From Pseudoalteromonas amylolytica (GTDB lineage Bacteria > Pseudomonadota > Gammaproteobacteria > Enterobacterales > Alteromonadaceae): a stretch of 64,000 nucleotides of DNA. Each line of letters opens with the position of its first letter. Position 1 is the stretch's first letter. Positions 1 through 7,717 of the stretch are shown here, one piece after another. A program made the position numbers and the translations under genes. The notes beneath the pieces are model-generated. The model ran no database searches, was not told the origin of the DNA, and saw only the letters and a program-made list of their open reading frames with translations. Location of the stretch: contig NZ_MKJU01000022.1 of assembly GCF_001854605.1 (NCBI RefSeq), forward strand, positions 186,001 to 250,000, written 5' to 3'.

Positions 1-7
1 ACAAGGA

Positions 8-415
8 ATGAAAATCGTGTGTGCATTAAATCGAGCTGGCGGATTTGTCACTCACCAATCTGTAGTAGGCTGGACAGGAAGAGGTTGTGATAAAAACCAT
101 CCACATTACTTATTTAAAGAAACAGAAGAAGCAATTTATTTAAATATGATTGATGGTGAAGACCCAAAATATGTTAACGATGCGATGATAGATCCAGCAC
201 TCAACTTTATAAAAAATAACTTAGATCAAGGGTACTCTGTGTTCATATACTGTAGTTTAGGTGAATCTCGAAGCCCTTCGATAGCCCTTATGTATATGCT
301 TGAAAATAATATGATAAATAAAGGAAATGCTGTTGAAGAGTTCAAGAATCAATATTACCCAGCTTACTCTCCAAAGTTCGGTAATTTGGGTTACATTCAA
401 CGACGATGGTTATAG
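8..415 (+). CDS. Dual-specificity/tyrosine phosphatase-like protein
   Basis: A 135-residue soluble protein with the cysteine phosphatase loop C-x5-R, seen as CSLGESRS at about residues 82-89 followed by the helix PSIALMYML. This is the signature of the dual-specificity/protein tyrosine phosphatase fold, whose members hydrolyse phosphomonoesters through a cysteinyl-phosphate. The usual His before the Cys is Tyr here (IYC), so activity is uncertain. The purine-rich AAGGA sits directly against the ATG, which is too close for a good ribosome binding site. The frame is open to the window edge, so the true start could lie upstream. It is followed by a diverged dispersed repeat and then the integrase remnant. 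Similar small phosphatase-like genes occur in phages and islands. The fold is fairly clear; the substrate is not known. Confidence 0.7.
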   Translation: MKIVCALNRAGGFVTHQSVVGWTGRGCDKNHPHYLFKETEEAIYLNMIDGEDPKYVNDAMIDPALNFIKNNLDQGYSVFIYCSLGESRSPSIALMYMLENNMINKGNAVEEFKNQYYPAYSPKFGNLGYIQRRWL

Positions 416-471
416 ATATAGACCCCATAGCAGTGTTTATTAATGAGCTGTTTTCTTCTTAAATAGCTCAT

Positions 472-585
472 GGACTGATTTCTAAATACTACAAATCGCC
501 TCTCTAATTTCATTCGAACTATTGCAAACCAAAAACTCATAAAGTAGAGTAAAAAACGCTGAAATATTGGGAAATCAGCAGAAAT
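472..585 (+). repeat. Left copy of a diverged ~95-bp repeat flanking the island
   Basis: This intergenic stretch matches 29615-29710 in the same orientation. Shared blocks are CTACAAATC, CTCTAATTTCATTC, AACCAAAAA, TCATAAAGT and CGCTGAA, in the same order with small indels (roughly three quarters identical by eye). Both copies lie just downstream of a gene and outside the accessory block. It may be a dispersed intergenic repeat of the host or a relic of an insertion boundary. Confidence 0.6.
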
Positions 586-682
586 AAGCAAAAGCGAAAT
601 TCTGATTATCGCGAATAAGGTTAGTCCCAAGCTGATTCACGGCTAGTTGTTAGTCGTGGTTACTTATTCGTTGGAGGATTTC

Positions 683-910
683 GTGAGCACATTCCTATCT
701 AAAACTGAAGTTGCTGAGTTAACTGGCCGTAAGCAGCGCCAGAAGCAAATTGAGCAACTGATCTCAATGCATATTACTTTCACCCTTGATTCCTTTGGCT
801 GGCCCAAAGTTTTGCGTAAAACGATTGAAACAGAGCTGGGCGCGAGTGATAGCTGTCAAATTAAGCGTGGCGGGGCTACGCTTAGTGATGATGAGCTGTA
901 CACGGGGTAA
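683..910 (+). CDS. DUF4224 small protein, integrase partner
   Basis: A 75-residue protein beginning MSTFLSKTEVAELTGRKQR, matching the DUF4224 pattern (FLSxxEVxELTGxxxxxxQ) found just upstream of phage-type integrases. The GTG at 683 is chosen because GGAGG at 673-677 lies 5 nt in front of it; the frame is open further upstream but without a ribosome binding site. It ends 6 nt before the integrase remnant, so the two were probably one operon. DUF4224 proteins are thought to bind DNA and help or control the neighbouring integrase, but no specific activity is established here. With its integrase broken, it is probably a relic. Confidence 0.7.
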   Translation: MSTFLSKTEVAELTGRKQRQKQIEQLISMHITFTLDSFGWPKVLRKTIETELGASDSCQIKRGGATLSDDELYTG

Positions 911-916
911 GCGGTC

Positions 917-1996
917 ATGGGAAGAAAACGTTCTGCAGAAAATGCAAACCTGCCCAAGGGCATGATCTTTAATAAAAAAGGGAATACCTATTACTTAAGG
1001 GCAAGTGGTCAGAAAGATATCCGCCTTGGTAAAACGCTGAGTGAAGCTTTTCGCAATTACTACGCTTACGCATCGATTAATTTTGAGTGTCAAACGATGC
1101 ATGACTTGATTGACCGTTATCTCAAAGAGATTTCACCCAACAAGGCAGAATCGACCCATAAGAGTAATATTAGTGCGTCAAAGCATTTGATAAAGCGCTT
1201 TGGTCATATGAACCCAAGAGTGCTCAGAGCCTGGCATGCCTATCAATATCTCGATCTTAGAAATCGAGAGGAGGCACCGGTAAGAGGCAATCGTGAGTTT
1301 GCGTTACTGAGCACCATTATGTCTCATGCTGTGCGTTGGGGCGTAATTGACGACACACCATTTCATGGAATTATACGTAACCCAGAACAGCCAAGAGATC
1401 GGCTAGTCACAGATGATGAATTGGCAGTGTTTGTTAAGTATTGCCCTTGATGGCTGCAATTATATGTGGCGCTAAAGCTGGCAACCGGCTTAAGGCAAAC
1501 CGGCATGCTTAAACTTAGCAGCAAAGACTGGGATGACGAAAAAGGACTCAAAGTTCAAGCATCAAAAACAGGTAGCCGGTTGCAGTTTGAAGCGGTGGAT
1601 CACCTTAGCTTTATCATCAGCGAGCTTAAACAAATTAATGGTTACCGCACCACTAGAAAGCACAGAACGCCGTTATTACATTGGTATTTCTTTGCATCAA
1701 GCGCTAATGCACGAAAGGAACAAGCGCTGACGCCTGACGGTTTTAGAACTGCATGGAACAAAGCGATGCGTGCAGCAATCGAAAGTGGTGAGTTACAACC
1801 AGAGCAGCGCTTTCAGGATCGTGACTTACGAGCTAAAACAGCAAGTGAGTGTGAGACGATTACTCAGGCATTTGAGTTATTGGGCCACTCAAGTGTGGCA
1901 ACAACAAAGCGTGTTTATCGGCGAGGTTACTCACAAGTAACGCCAGTCACGCCTAAGTCGCCAGATGATAAGAAAAAACAAAGCATTGAAAAGTAG
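917..1996 (+). pseudogene. Tyrosine recombinase/phage integrase, inactivated
   Basis: One reading frame encodes an N-terminal arm/SAM-like region and a C-terminal catalytic domain of a phage-type integrase (about 359 codons), but it is cut by an in-frame TGA at 1448-1450. Both halves are in the same frame, so this is a nonsense change, not a frameshift. Box I is intact just after the stop (KLATGLRQTGML). In box II the usual HDLR reads RDLR (CGT where CAT is expected), so the catalytic His is also lost by a single transition. The GH and Tyr motifs (LLGHSSVATT, KRVYRRG) remain. Two independent lesions argue for real decay over a sequencing error. Family members insert elements at tRNA genes, and a tRNA-Phe fragment lies 180 bp downstream. 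Confidence 0.85.
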
Positions 1997-2034
1997 TCAT
2001 AAAAAGGCATTATTTTTAAATTAAGAATTGTATG

Positions 2035-2082
2035 TTTAGCTAAAATTTCTAAGCTATTAAAAACAAAGTAATTTTAGCTAAA
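2035..2082. promoter_or_regulatory. Paired TTTAGCTAAA palindromes beside the att-like site
   Basis: Two identical 10-bp palindromes, TTTAGCTAAA, occur at 2035-2044 and 2073-2082, with starts 38 bp apart, in very AT-rich DNA between the integrase remnant and the tRNA-Phe fragment. Position and symmetry suggest arm-type or accessory protein binding sites of a recombination module, but this is inference only. Confidence 0.3.
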
Positions 2083-2111
2083 TTAACCATAAATATTAAA
2101 CTAGACGAAAG

Positions 2112-3743
2112 TTATAGGAAATATTTTGTGGGTTTGTGTAGTAAAAACAGTATGTTAGATGCACAAGCGTTAAGGGTTGAAAATCCTCGTGTCGGTGGTT
2201 CGATTCCGCCTCTGGGCACCATTTCTCTTTTATACATAAAAAAATCTCCTAACACCTTAAATGGCAAAGAAAAATTAGGTGTTCGATACATGCCTTTTTC
2301 ATCCCATGATAACCTCTGGTTTAGTGTTAGCTTTAGAACAGCTCTCTTTTCAGCAAGCCCACCATTTTCCCATATTTTATAAGGACTTGAAAGAAATTCT
2401 AAAGCGGTTCGATACATTTCATCAACTGGTTTCATTGGCTGGCCTGCATTGGTGAATTGCTCCTCTAAAAGCAGTTTTCTTTGCTCCATTTGTTCGATCC
2501 TTTTTTCGAGTGCTTTAATAACAGTACTGCTTTGCGTATCTATGATGCGATCTAAATACTGTTCAATCTCTCTATCGAGCTTTTTCATGCTTTTTTCTAA
2601 TGAACTTTTATGCTCTTGTGCAGACCTTTCCCGGTGCTCCCAGAGTTTAGAAAACATTTTTTCAGCAAGCGTGATTAGATTATGGCGAGGTGTAAGTTGT
2701 CTGAGCATAGACTCAAACGCTCCTTCCAGTAGGTCTCTTCGGATCGACTTCCCCTTCAATTCACATTTACGGTTTTGACATAGGTAATATGGGTGCAATG
2801 TGCCACTTCGGCTTTTTGACCAACAGGCTGTTAGTGCTCTGCCACATTTACACTCGACACTTCCCCTCAAAGGAAAGTCTTCACTGATATTTTTTCGAGT
2901 TGGCGCATATGCACTGCCTTTGAGGCGATCTTGTATTTGACAAAATGTGTCATAGGAAATCAAACTTTCGTGACGACCTTTACGCATGCTCACGTCCCAA
3001 GGCTTATACTCTATCATCCCCGCATATAGAGGATTAGTGAGGATTTTATCAACTTGGCTGTTTCCAATTCGACCGCTTTTACCTTTTGGGAAGTCAACAG
3101 ATGCTTCTAAAAAGAACCTCGCTTCTTGTTTGGTCTGAAAACGTCCTGAGGCATAGCCCTCGATCATTTCCTTAACAACGAGCGCAATTCGTTCGTCTTT
3201 GACTAATATTTTACCTTCTATCTTGTGTTTAATATATTTGTAGCCAGCAGGCGCGGTAAAGGTATGGTAGCCTTTTTCTAAACGAGATTTCGTTTTTTGT
3301 AATGTCTGACGCGCGTTAGATTCGCGCTCGTACTCGCCAGCTGCAACTGTAATTGATTGCTGTAATCGACCCTCAGGTGTTTTCTCGAACACAAAGTTTG
3401 GAGACATCGGGATTGCGTCGTATTGCTCTAATTCACGTATAAGCGCCCAGTAAAAATATACATCGCGGCTTGCACGTTTAATGTCATCAAACACAATTGC
3501 ATATTTTGTATGGCGATTATGTTTTAAATAGTCCAGCAGCTCGGTCATAGCTGGACGTTTTTTAAAGTCACCACCGCCAGTCACATCGTCATGAAAAACA
3601 CGTTCAACCAACATATTGTGTTGTGCCGCAAACTGAAAGCAGCGGTGTTGTTGACTTTCTAGGCCATGCCCATCTCGTTTCTGTTTTGGGTCTGAAACAC
3701 GACAATATATAAGAGCTTTTCTCTCTATTGGTTTACTGCTCAT
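2112..3743 (-). CDS. Large serine recombinase (resolvase/invertase family)
   Basis: A 543-residue site-specific recombinase. The N-terminal resolvase domain has the nucleophile in YCRVSDPKQ (Ser about residue 17), with later catalytic-domain motifs (VFDDIKRASRD, then AAGEYERES). Next come the recombinase domain (NPLYAGMIEY) and a zinc-ribbon-like region (CKCGRALTAC, then CQNRKC), followed by a long coiled coil near residues 380-450, as in large serine integrases. The ATG at 3743 is chosen because AGGA precedes it by 8 nt; an ATG at 3749 is also possible. The last ~35 residues are the reverse-strand translation of the tRNA-Phe fragment and flank (MVPRGGIEPPTRGFSTL), so the gene runs through the attachment-like site. 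It overlaps the preceding gene by 11 nt. It probably mobilizes the element to its right. Confidence 0.9.
   Translation of the reverse strand: MSSKPIERKALIYCRVSDPKQKRDGHGLESQQHRCFQFAAQHNMLVERVFHDDVTGGGDFKKRPAMTELLDYLKHNRHTKYAIVFDDIKRASRDVYFYWALIRELEQYDAIPMSPNFVFEKTPEGRLQQSITVAAGEYERESNARQTLQKTKSRLEKGYHTFTAPAGYKYIKHKIEGKILVKDERIALVVKEMIEGYASGRFQTKQEARFFLEASVDFPKGKSGRIGNSQVDKILTNPLYAGMIEYKPWDVSMRKGRHESLISYDTFCQIQDRLKGSAYAPTRKNISEDFPLRGSVECKCGRALTACWSKSRSGTLHPYYLCQNRKCELKGKSIRRDLLEGAFESMLRQLTPRHNLITLAEKMFSKLWEHRERSAQEHKSSLEKSMKKLDREIEQYLDRIIDTQSSTVIKALEKRIEQMEQRKLLLEEQFTNAGQPMKPVDEMYRTALEFLSSPYKIWENGGLAEKRAVLKLTLNQRLSWDEKGMYRTPNFSLPFKVLGDFFMYKREMVPRGGIEPPTRGFSTLNACASNILFLLHKPTKYFL
2177..2221 (+). 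other. tRNA-Phe(GAA) 3' fragment, att-like site
   Basis: The 45 nt from the anticodon loop (TTGAAAA) through the 3' anticodon stem, variable loop, T arm (GGTTCGATTCCGCC) and acceptor end TCTGGGCACCA match a bacterial tRNA-Phe. No 5' half (D arm, 5' acceptor) lies to the left, so it is not a working tRNA. A break at the anticodon loop is a common crossover point for elements integrating at tRNA genes. It reads as the distal junction of an element to the left, or an internal junction of a tandem array. It lies inside the 3' end of the serine recombinase gene. Confidence 0.8.
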
Positions 3744-4041
3744 TATCATTTTCCTCGCTGTTAGATATATTGTGAAGGTTGTGACGCTTAGATGAGTCAC
3801 TATTAAACAGCTCAGGCAGTACTATTTGCACAGTATCTACGCCCCATCCAATATTGACCATTGTACTCATTATGTTCCAAAGAGTGGACAACAACTCATT
3901 AGCCTGTTCAGGCGTAAGGTCAAGATCTTGAATGTCTGAGTAATAATCTTCAGGAAAAAGCACCAAAGGCTTGGTAGGGGCATTTTCCTCAGCGGGAAGT
4001 TCGCTTGCTGTTAAATCAATGTCACTAGAATTATTTGCCAT
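3733..4041 (-). CDS. Small acidic protein upstream of the serine recombinase
   Basis: A 102-residue protein beginning MANNSSDIDLTASELP, with no membrane segment or recognised domain. The centre (DLTPEQANELLSTLWNIMSTM) looks helical. The ATG at 4041 is preferred over one 18 codons upstream because AAAGGG lies about 6 nt before it. The 3' end overlaps the serine recombinase start by 11 nt, so the two are probably translationally coupled. It may be an accessory or directionality factor for that recombinase, but that rests only on position. Confidence 0.65.
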   Translation of the reverse strand: MANNSSDIDLTASELPAEENAPTKPLVLFPEDYYSDIQDLDLTPEQANELLSTLWNIMSTMVNIGWGVDTVQIVLPELFNSDSSKRHNLHNISNSEENDNEQ

Positions 4042-4101
4042 ATATAACCCTTTTCTGTCAAAAAGTATTCGCTTGGAAGTTGAGCGCCAAGACATGTTTT
4101 A

Positions 4102-4479
4102 TCATCGAGACCGCTCAAATTCGGGAAAATCAGGTGTATTTTTATGGTTGCTGTCATTATCAACTTCACGTTGGGCTTCATGCTGTTGTTGAGCATTTTT
4201 GAATTCAACCTGCCATTGCTTCTCAAAGTGCTTGCGCAAAACAGAAAGGCTTAGTGAATTATTTGGCCTTAGCTCTGGAGAGCATGCTTCCTGCTCAACC
4301 ATGTTAGATTGCCGCTTTTTCCGTTCCTCTTTTATTTTGTGGTGTGCGGCCTGATTAAACTCAGGCCGCAAGGGGGCTATTACCAGCCACTTTTCATCCA
4401 TTTGTTGGCGCAGTTCCCGATTACTCCACGCATATGTCACACCACTGTTTTTTGAAACAGCCTTATCGTGTGTGCTCAT
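4102..4479 (-). CDS. Hypothetical charged protein of the transfer module
   Basis: A 125-residue, strongly charged, soluble protein (MSTHDKAVSKNSGVTYAW...). It has Glu/Lys/Gln-rich segments around residues 50-60 and 85-110 likely to form helices, and no motif I recognise. Its start overlaps the end of the upstream 93-residue gene by 17 nt, placing it in the minus-strand operon running from about 9250 down to the serine recombinase. Function unknown; the operon context suggests a role in mobilization or maintenance of the element. Confidence 0.6.
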   Translation of the reverse strand: MSTHDKAVSKNSGVTYAWSNRELRQQMDEKWLVIAPLRPEFNQAAHHKIKEERKKRQSNMVEQEACSPELRPNNSLSLSVLRKHFEKQWQVEFKNAQQQHEAQREVDNDSNHKNTPDFPEFERSR

Positions 4480-4744
4480 CGGAGCTTTCTCTGTTTTGCT
4501 TTAAGTATCCCTCCCCCTTGGAGCTGTTTAGCTTGTGGGTAGGCTGTATTTTCTCGGTGCGCAACTCTCTCAGCGTTAAACGGCCTGACACTGGCGTAGC
4601 ATCTAACTGTATATCCATTCCCTGACCGTCTTTATGTGACCAAGCAGCGCCTATGCGGCTAAAATGGCCTTTCCCTTGTCGGTCTTGATTCACGTTATAG
4701 GCAATAAAGTCTGGACGTTTGCCCGTTGCGTTTTTATCCGTCAT
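4463..4744 (-). CDS. Small conserved mobile-element protein (RIGAAWSHKDG type)
   Basis: A 93-residue protein whose core (FIAYNV, then RIGAAWSHKDGQGMDIQLD, then PVSGRLTLRE) matches a short unnamed family often carried by plasmids and integrative elements near relaxase or conjugation genes. The fold looks like a compact beta protein. No catalytic residues are apparent and no function is established to my knowledge. GAGG about 8 nt upstream of the ATG supports the start. A 54-nt gap separates it from the next gene upstream. Confidence 0.65.
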   Translation of the reverse strand: MTDKNATGKRPDFIAYNVNQDRQGKGHFSRIGAAWSHKDGQGMDIQLDATPVSGRLTLRELRTEKIQPTHKLNSSKGEGYLKQNRESSDEHTR

Positions 4745-4798
4745 ATCTATTTCCTCATGTGGAATAAAAAAATGGACTAAGCGCGTTGATTCGCTTTT

Positions 4799-5077
4799 TT
4801 AAAACCAGTGGCCGCGATCTAACATGATCATTGTGGGACATTGTTCACCATCCTGATAACGAACCACCCCATGAAAACCGAGATAGTGACAAACTGTCAT
4901 TCGCTTCTGCCCGCTGGCATATAGTTTGTATTTGTAGGACCACAGAATGTGCGGTGAGACAGGTGCAACATATAGCCCAGCTAACATCAATAAAGGGCAT
5001 AGGCGTAGTAAGCGCGCCAAAAAGCGCAGCGCAATGGCGCTCTTTCTGTAACTGTTCATGTAAGGCTTCTTAATCAT
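4799..5077 (-). CDS. Small membrane protein downstream of the coupling ATPase
   Basis: A 92-residue protein with a basic N-terminus (MIKKPYMNSYRKS) and one likely membrane segment (LLMLAGLYVAP, about residues 30-45), then a short polar domain with two Cys (VCHYLGF and EQCPT). The ATG at 5077 is chosen for GAGGA 8 nt upstream; an in-frame GTG 15 nt earlier has no ribosome binding site. It starts 11 nt after the TraG-like gene ends. It may be an inner-membrane partner of the coupling protein, which is an inference from position. Confidence 0.55.
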   Translation of the reverse strand: MIKKPYMNSYRKSAIALRFLARLLRLCPLLMLAGLYVAPVSPHILWSYKYKLYASGQKRMTVCHYLGFHGVVRYQDGEQCPTMIMLDRGHWF

Positions 5078-5088
5078 GGTGGTTATCC

Positions 5089-6843
5089 TCACCGTTTGAT
5101 TTTGAGTTTCACTTTCTTAATAAAAGGCTTTTTGTGATATGGGTTAATGCCAACTAGTCGCCGCCAAGGAGTTATCTCAGCATAAGAGACGGGCGCAATT
5201 TTTATGGGTGGTTTGTCCTTCACAAATAAAATGCCGTGCTCGGACTGGCGAATAGCATTTGAACTCATCAATGGTTTTTCGGCTTGGCTCACACTGTCTT
5301 GTATTCCTTGCCCATGTTTGTCCTGTGATTGATTAACACTGACAATAGCTTGCTGTCCTAGCATCTTGGATATGAGCTCTAAGATTTCTGGCGATTGCTG
5401 TTTTGGTAAAAAAAGTTTGTTTTGTGTTTCTGACAATAGGGTTTGCGCGTCTTCTTTGCCGTAAACACGTACGAACTCAGAGTACACCTGAATAAAAATA
5501 AATAGGCGAAGCCCAAAACCACGGCCCCATGTCATCAAAGACGATAATCCTTTAATTTTGTAATTGGTTGCTTCATCAAAAAATGCATAAACAGGCACAT
5601 GCTTGTGTGGATGACGTTTGACCATCAACAAGAGTTGCCATTGCACAAGTTCAATGTATTTTTTGCTGGTTTGTAAGCGGCTTTCATCCAGCATGATAAA
5701 AATAGAACTCACGCTATCTGGACTTTTTAGCTCTTTGATGGGAATGGTCGTCTTGTTTGTCACTTTAGCTAATGAACCAAAAGCAAAAGGAGCGATTGCC
5801 TGCTGTGCTTGGGTCACAAAGCTATCAAACGTCTTACTGTCTTTACCGCTCATTAACTTGAGCATCGCCCCTGCACGAGCACGGATCAGGGCAGCAAACT
5901 CGTTTACGTCTTGCGATGAGTGTTGTTCAGCCCATTGTGCTTGCTCAATCGGCATAGCTCCATCTGACGAGGGCCCGCCATTCATATCGTGTCCGATAAT
6001 CCAGCATAAATGTTGTTGTAAACGAATTCGATCTTCGATCAATAACGCGACCTGTGAAAGGCGAGCTTCACGACCCTCAATGATGCATTCGATCAATGTA
6101 GCAAGCTCAATCACAGATTTTGCGCCAAGCGGCCAAAATGGATCAGTATTGCCCGACGTGTCAGTTATGAGCATGTCGCTAAACTCGCGTACATCTTCCA
6201 TGATATAGATGAGCTGTCCCGCATTGAACAAATCATCCGTGATCACATCAAGTGGATTCAAACTGGCACTTTTACCCACAATGCTTGAAAACTTGCCCGA
6301 TGGATTCAAGGTATAAACTTGCTCGCCGCTGCGTGTTAAATAATCGACCATCATGGCGGCAAGTTCCCCCTTAAAATCCACGACTAACTTTGAATACTTG
6401 CCAGCCAAAGCGCAGATATTTGGAATAACACAGTAAATACCTTTACCAGAACCAGCAGGGCCAACTACAAGTGCGTTGCTTTCAAAGTCGATGAATAAAG
6501 GCGTTTTTTGTTTGTCGGTCATCACTCCCCAAAACGGCGTACCCCCTTTATAAATCAATGGCTTGATGTCTTTATAGCTCGCCCAACGGGAAGCATTTGC
6601 ATTGGGCTTAGGCTGATGTAAACCCAACCAATCCAATAACCTTGCACCTTGGGTAAGAAGCTGCGCGGTTAAGTTAACAGCAGCTAAAACACCCAGCACA
6701 CCACATATGGTTGGTAACCAATTAATCATCCCATCAGCGAATAAAAAGGGTTGATTATTCAAAGCGAACCAGCCACATCCGCCACAGACAATTGTCTGTG
6801 GCAAGATACGTGATTGGTTTTCAGTTGATGATGTTTGCGTCAT
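5089..6843 (-). CDS. TraG/VirD4-type conjugative coupling ATPase
   Basis: A 584-residue membrane-linked P-loop ATPase. An N-terminal hydrophobic segment (about residues 20-55) precedes a motor domain with Walker A GPAGSGKG near residues 128-135 and Walker B VYAFFDEATN near 418-427, plus the region VVDFKGELAAM typical of the TraG/TraD/VirD4 family. Such coupling proteins bring the relaxase-DNA complex to a type IV secretion channel at the inner membrane. The ATG at 6843 has GAGG 8 nt upstream; a longer frame would run into the preceding gene. No VirB-type channel genes are nearby, so the element probably relies on a helper's channel. The relaxase partner is probably the one at 26322-27584. Confidence 0.88.
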   Translation of the reverse strand: MTQTSSTENQSRILPQTIVCGGCGWFALNNQPFLFADGMINWLPTICGVLGVLAAVNLTAQLLTQGARLLDWLGLHQPKPNANASRWASYKDIKPLIYKGGTPFWGVMTDKQKTPLFIDFESNALVVGPAGSGKGIYCVIPNICALAGKYSKLVVDFKGELAAMMVDYLTRSGEQVYTLNPSGKFSSIVGKSASLNPLDVITDDLFNAGQLIYIMEDVREFSDMLITDTSGNTDPFWPLGAKSVIELATLIECIIEGREARLSQVALLIEDRIRLQQHLCWIIGHDMNGGPSSDGAMPIEQAQWAEQHSSQDVNEFAALIRARAGAMLKLMSGKDSKTFDSFVTQAQQAIAPFAFGSLAKVTNKTTIPIKELKSPDSVSSIFIMLDESRLQTSKKYIELVQWQLLLMVKRHPHKHVPVYAFFDEATNYKIKGLSSLMTWGRGFGLRLFIFIQVYSEFVRVYGKEDAQTLLSETQNKLFLPKQQSPEILELISKMLGQQAIVSVNQSQDKHGQGIQDSVSQAEKPLMSSNAIRQSEHGILFVKDKPPIKIAPVSYAEITPWRRLVGINPYHKKPFIKKVKLKIKR

Positions 6844-6859
6844 AAGTCCAACCTCACGG

Positions 6860-7717
6860 TTAACGTATACGTGAAAGAGAAAAAGACGACGCTCCGTTAT
6901 CCAAAGAGAATGCTTTCCAAAAGTCACGTAGTTCTTTTTCTGTGCAATACGGTAGGTAACCCGTTTGACCGTATCCAGATCGCATCAGCATGAGTGCTTC
7001 TAAGCTCGCACCGTTGAAAGATTCAGGCTTTAACACGCTATACTGGGAACGCTGCTTAAACCTCTCAAAGCTCGGTAGGTGGCCTTTGTGGCTACAAAAA
7101 CGTGCAGATTCAGTATTTTGAATAAGGTCGCTTACAACGACAAAACGGTCTCCTGATTTAAACGGACTAATCTGACTAATAGAACGGATTGTTTCTAGAA
7201 TCGGTGACTGCTTTTTCTGCTCACGTTTAACGTCAGGTGTGATTTTTAAAATCTCCTGCATGCTTGGCGCAAAAATTTGATCATAGTTTCGCTGGCGTTG
7301 ACGTGATAGATAACCATCGGAGGCACTATCTAATCCTATCTTCGCCAGATCGTGCGCAGTTCTTGCACCACCGCAAAGCGTTAACCTCGGTGTAGGAACT
7401 GAAGAAATAACATCTCCCTCTGTTGTGTAAATATTCAGTCGTTCATTGAATCTCAACCCTTGATACAAGCGCGAGACATAGGTGTGTAGCCCCCTTTGTT
7501 GCTCGGTCGTCCAGCGTGGGGAAGACGCATCGATAAGCACAGTAGTTTGCGCCCCATTCACACTAGCGTAGCAACCATTTGCGTCAGCAACAGGTTTCCC
7601 TAGTGCTTGAACAATATGATAGCCTCCCGTCACTACGCTTCCCGCAAGAAGCGCAGATACTCCAAGCATAAGCGGTAGCTTCTTCTTTTGTCTTCGAGAT
7701 AGGCGCATGTGTTTCAT
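6860..7717 (-). CDS. Membrane-anchored protein with a VWA-like periplasmic domain
   Basis: A 285-residue protein with a basic N-terminus, one signal-anchor (LMLGVSALLAGSVVTGGYHI, about residues 16-35) and a large outer domain. TVLIDASSPRW near residue 60 and DRFVVVSDLIQNTES near 190 resemble the first strand/metal site and a later strand of a von Willebrand A-like fold. That is a structural guess, since the full MIDAS pattern is not evident. Four or five Cys may form disulphides. The start codon overlaps the stop of the upstream coiled-coil membrane gene (ATGA at 7714-7717), so the pair is tightly coupled. It ends 16 nt before the TraG-like gene. Probably part of the DNA-transfer machinery; role unknown. 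Confidence 0.65.
   Translation of the reverse strand: MKHMRLSRRQKKKLPLMLGVSALLAGSVVTGGYHIVQALGKPVADANGCYASVNGAQTTVLIDASSPRWTTEQQRGLHTYVSRLYQGLRFNERLNIYTTEGDVISSVPTPRLTLCGGARTAHDLAKIGLDSASDGYLSRQRQRNYDQIFAPSMQEILKITPDVKREQKKQSPILETIRSISQISPFKSGDRFVVVSDLIQNTESARFCSHKGHLPSFERFKQRSQYSVLKPESFNGASLEALMLMRSGYGQTGYLPYCTEKELRDFWKAFSLDNGASSFSLSRIR

Noticed and set aside
397..630. 77-codon minus-strand frame over the left flanking repeat
   Set aside because: The equivalent frame in the right repeat copy is full of stops, so the conserved element is the DNA repeat, not a protein.
1533..1730. 65-codon frame overlapping the second half of the integrase remnant
   Set aside because: Shadow in another frame of a recognisable tyrosine-recombinase domain.
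2128..2221. Complete tRNA gene
   Set aside because: Only the 3' part from the anticodon loop is present; no D arm or 5' acceptor strand is found upstream.
5618..6208. 196-codon plus-strand frame inside the TraG-like gene
   Set aside because: Antisense shadow of a well-supported ATPase; no domain and no start signal.
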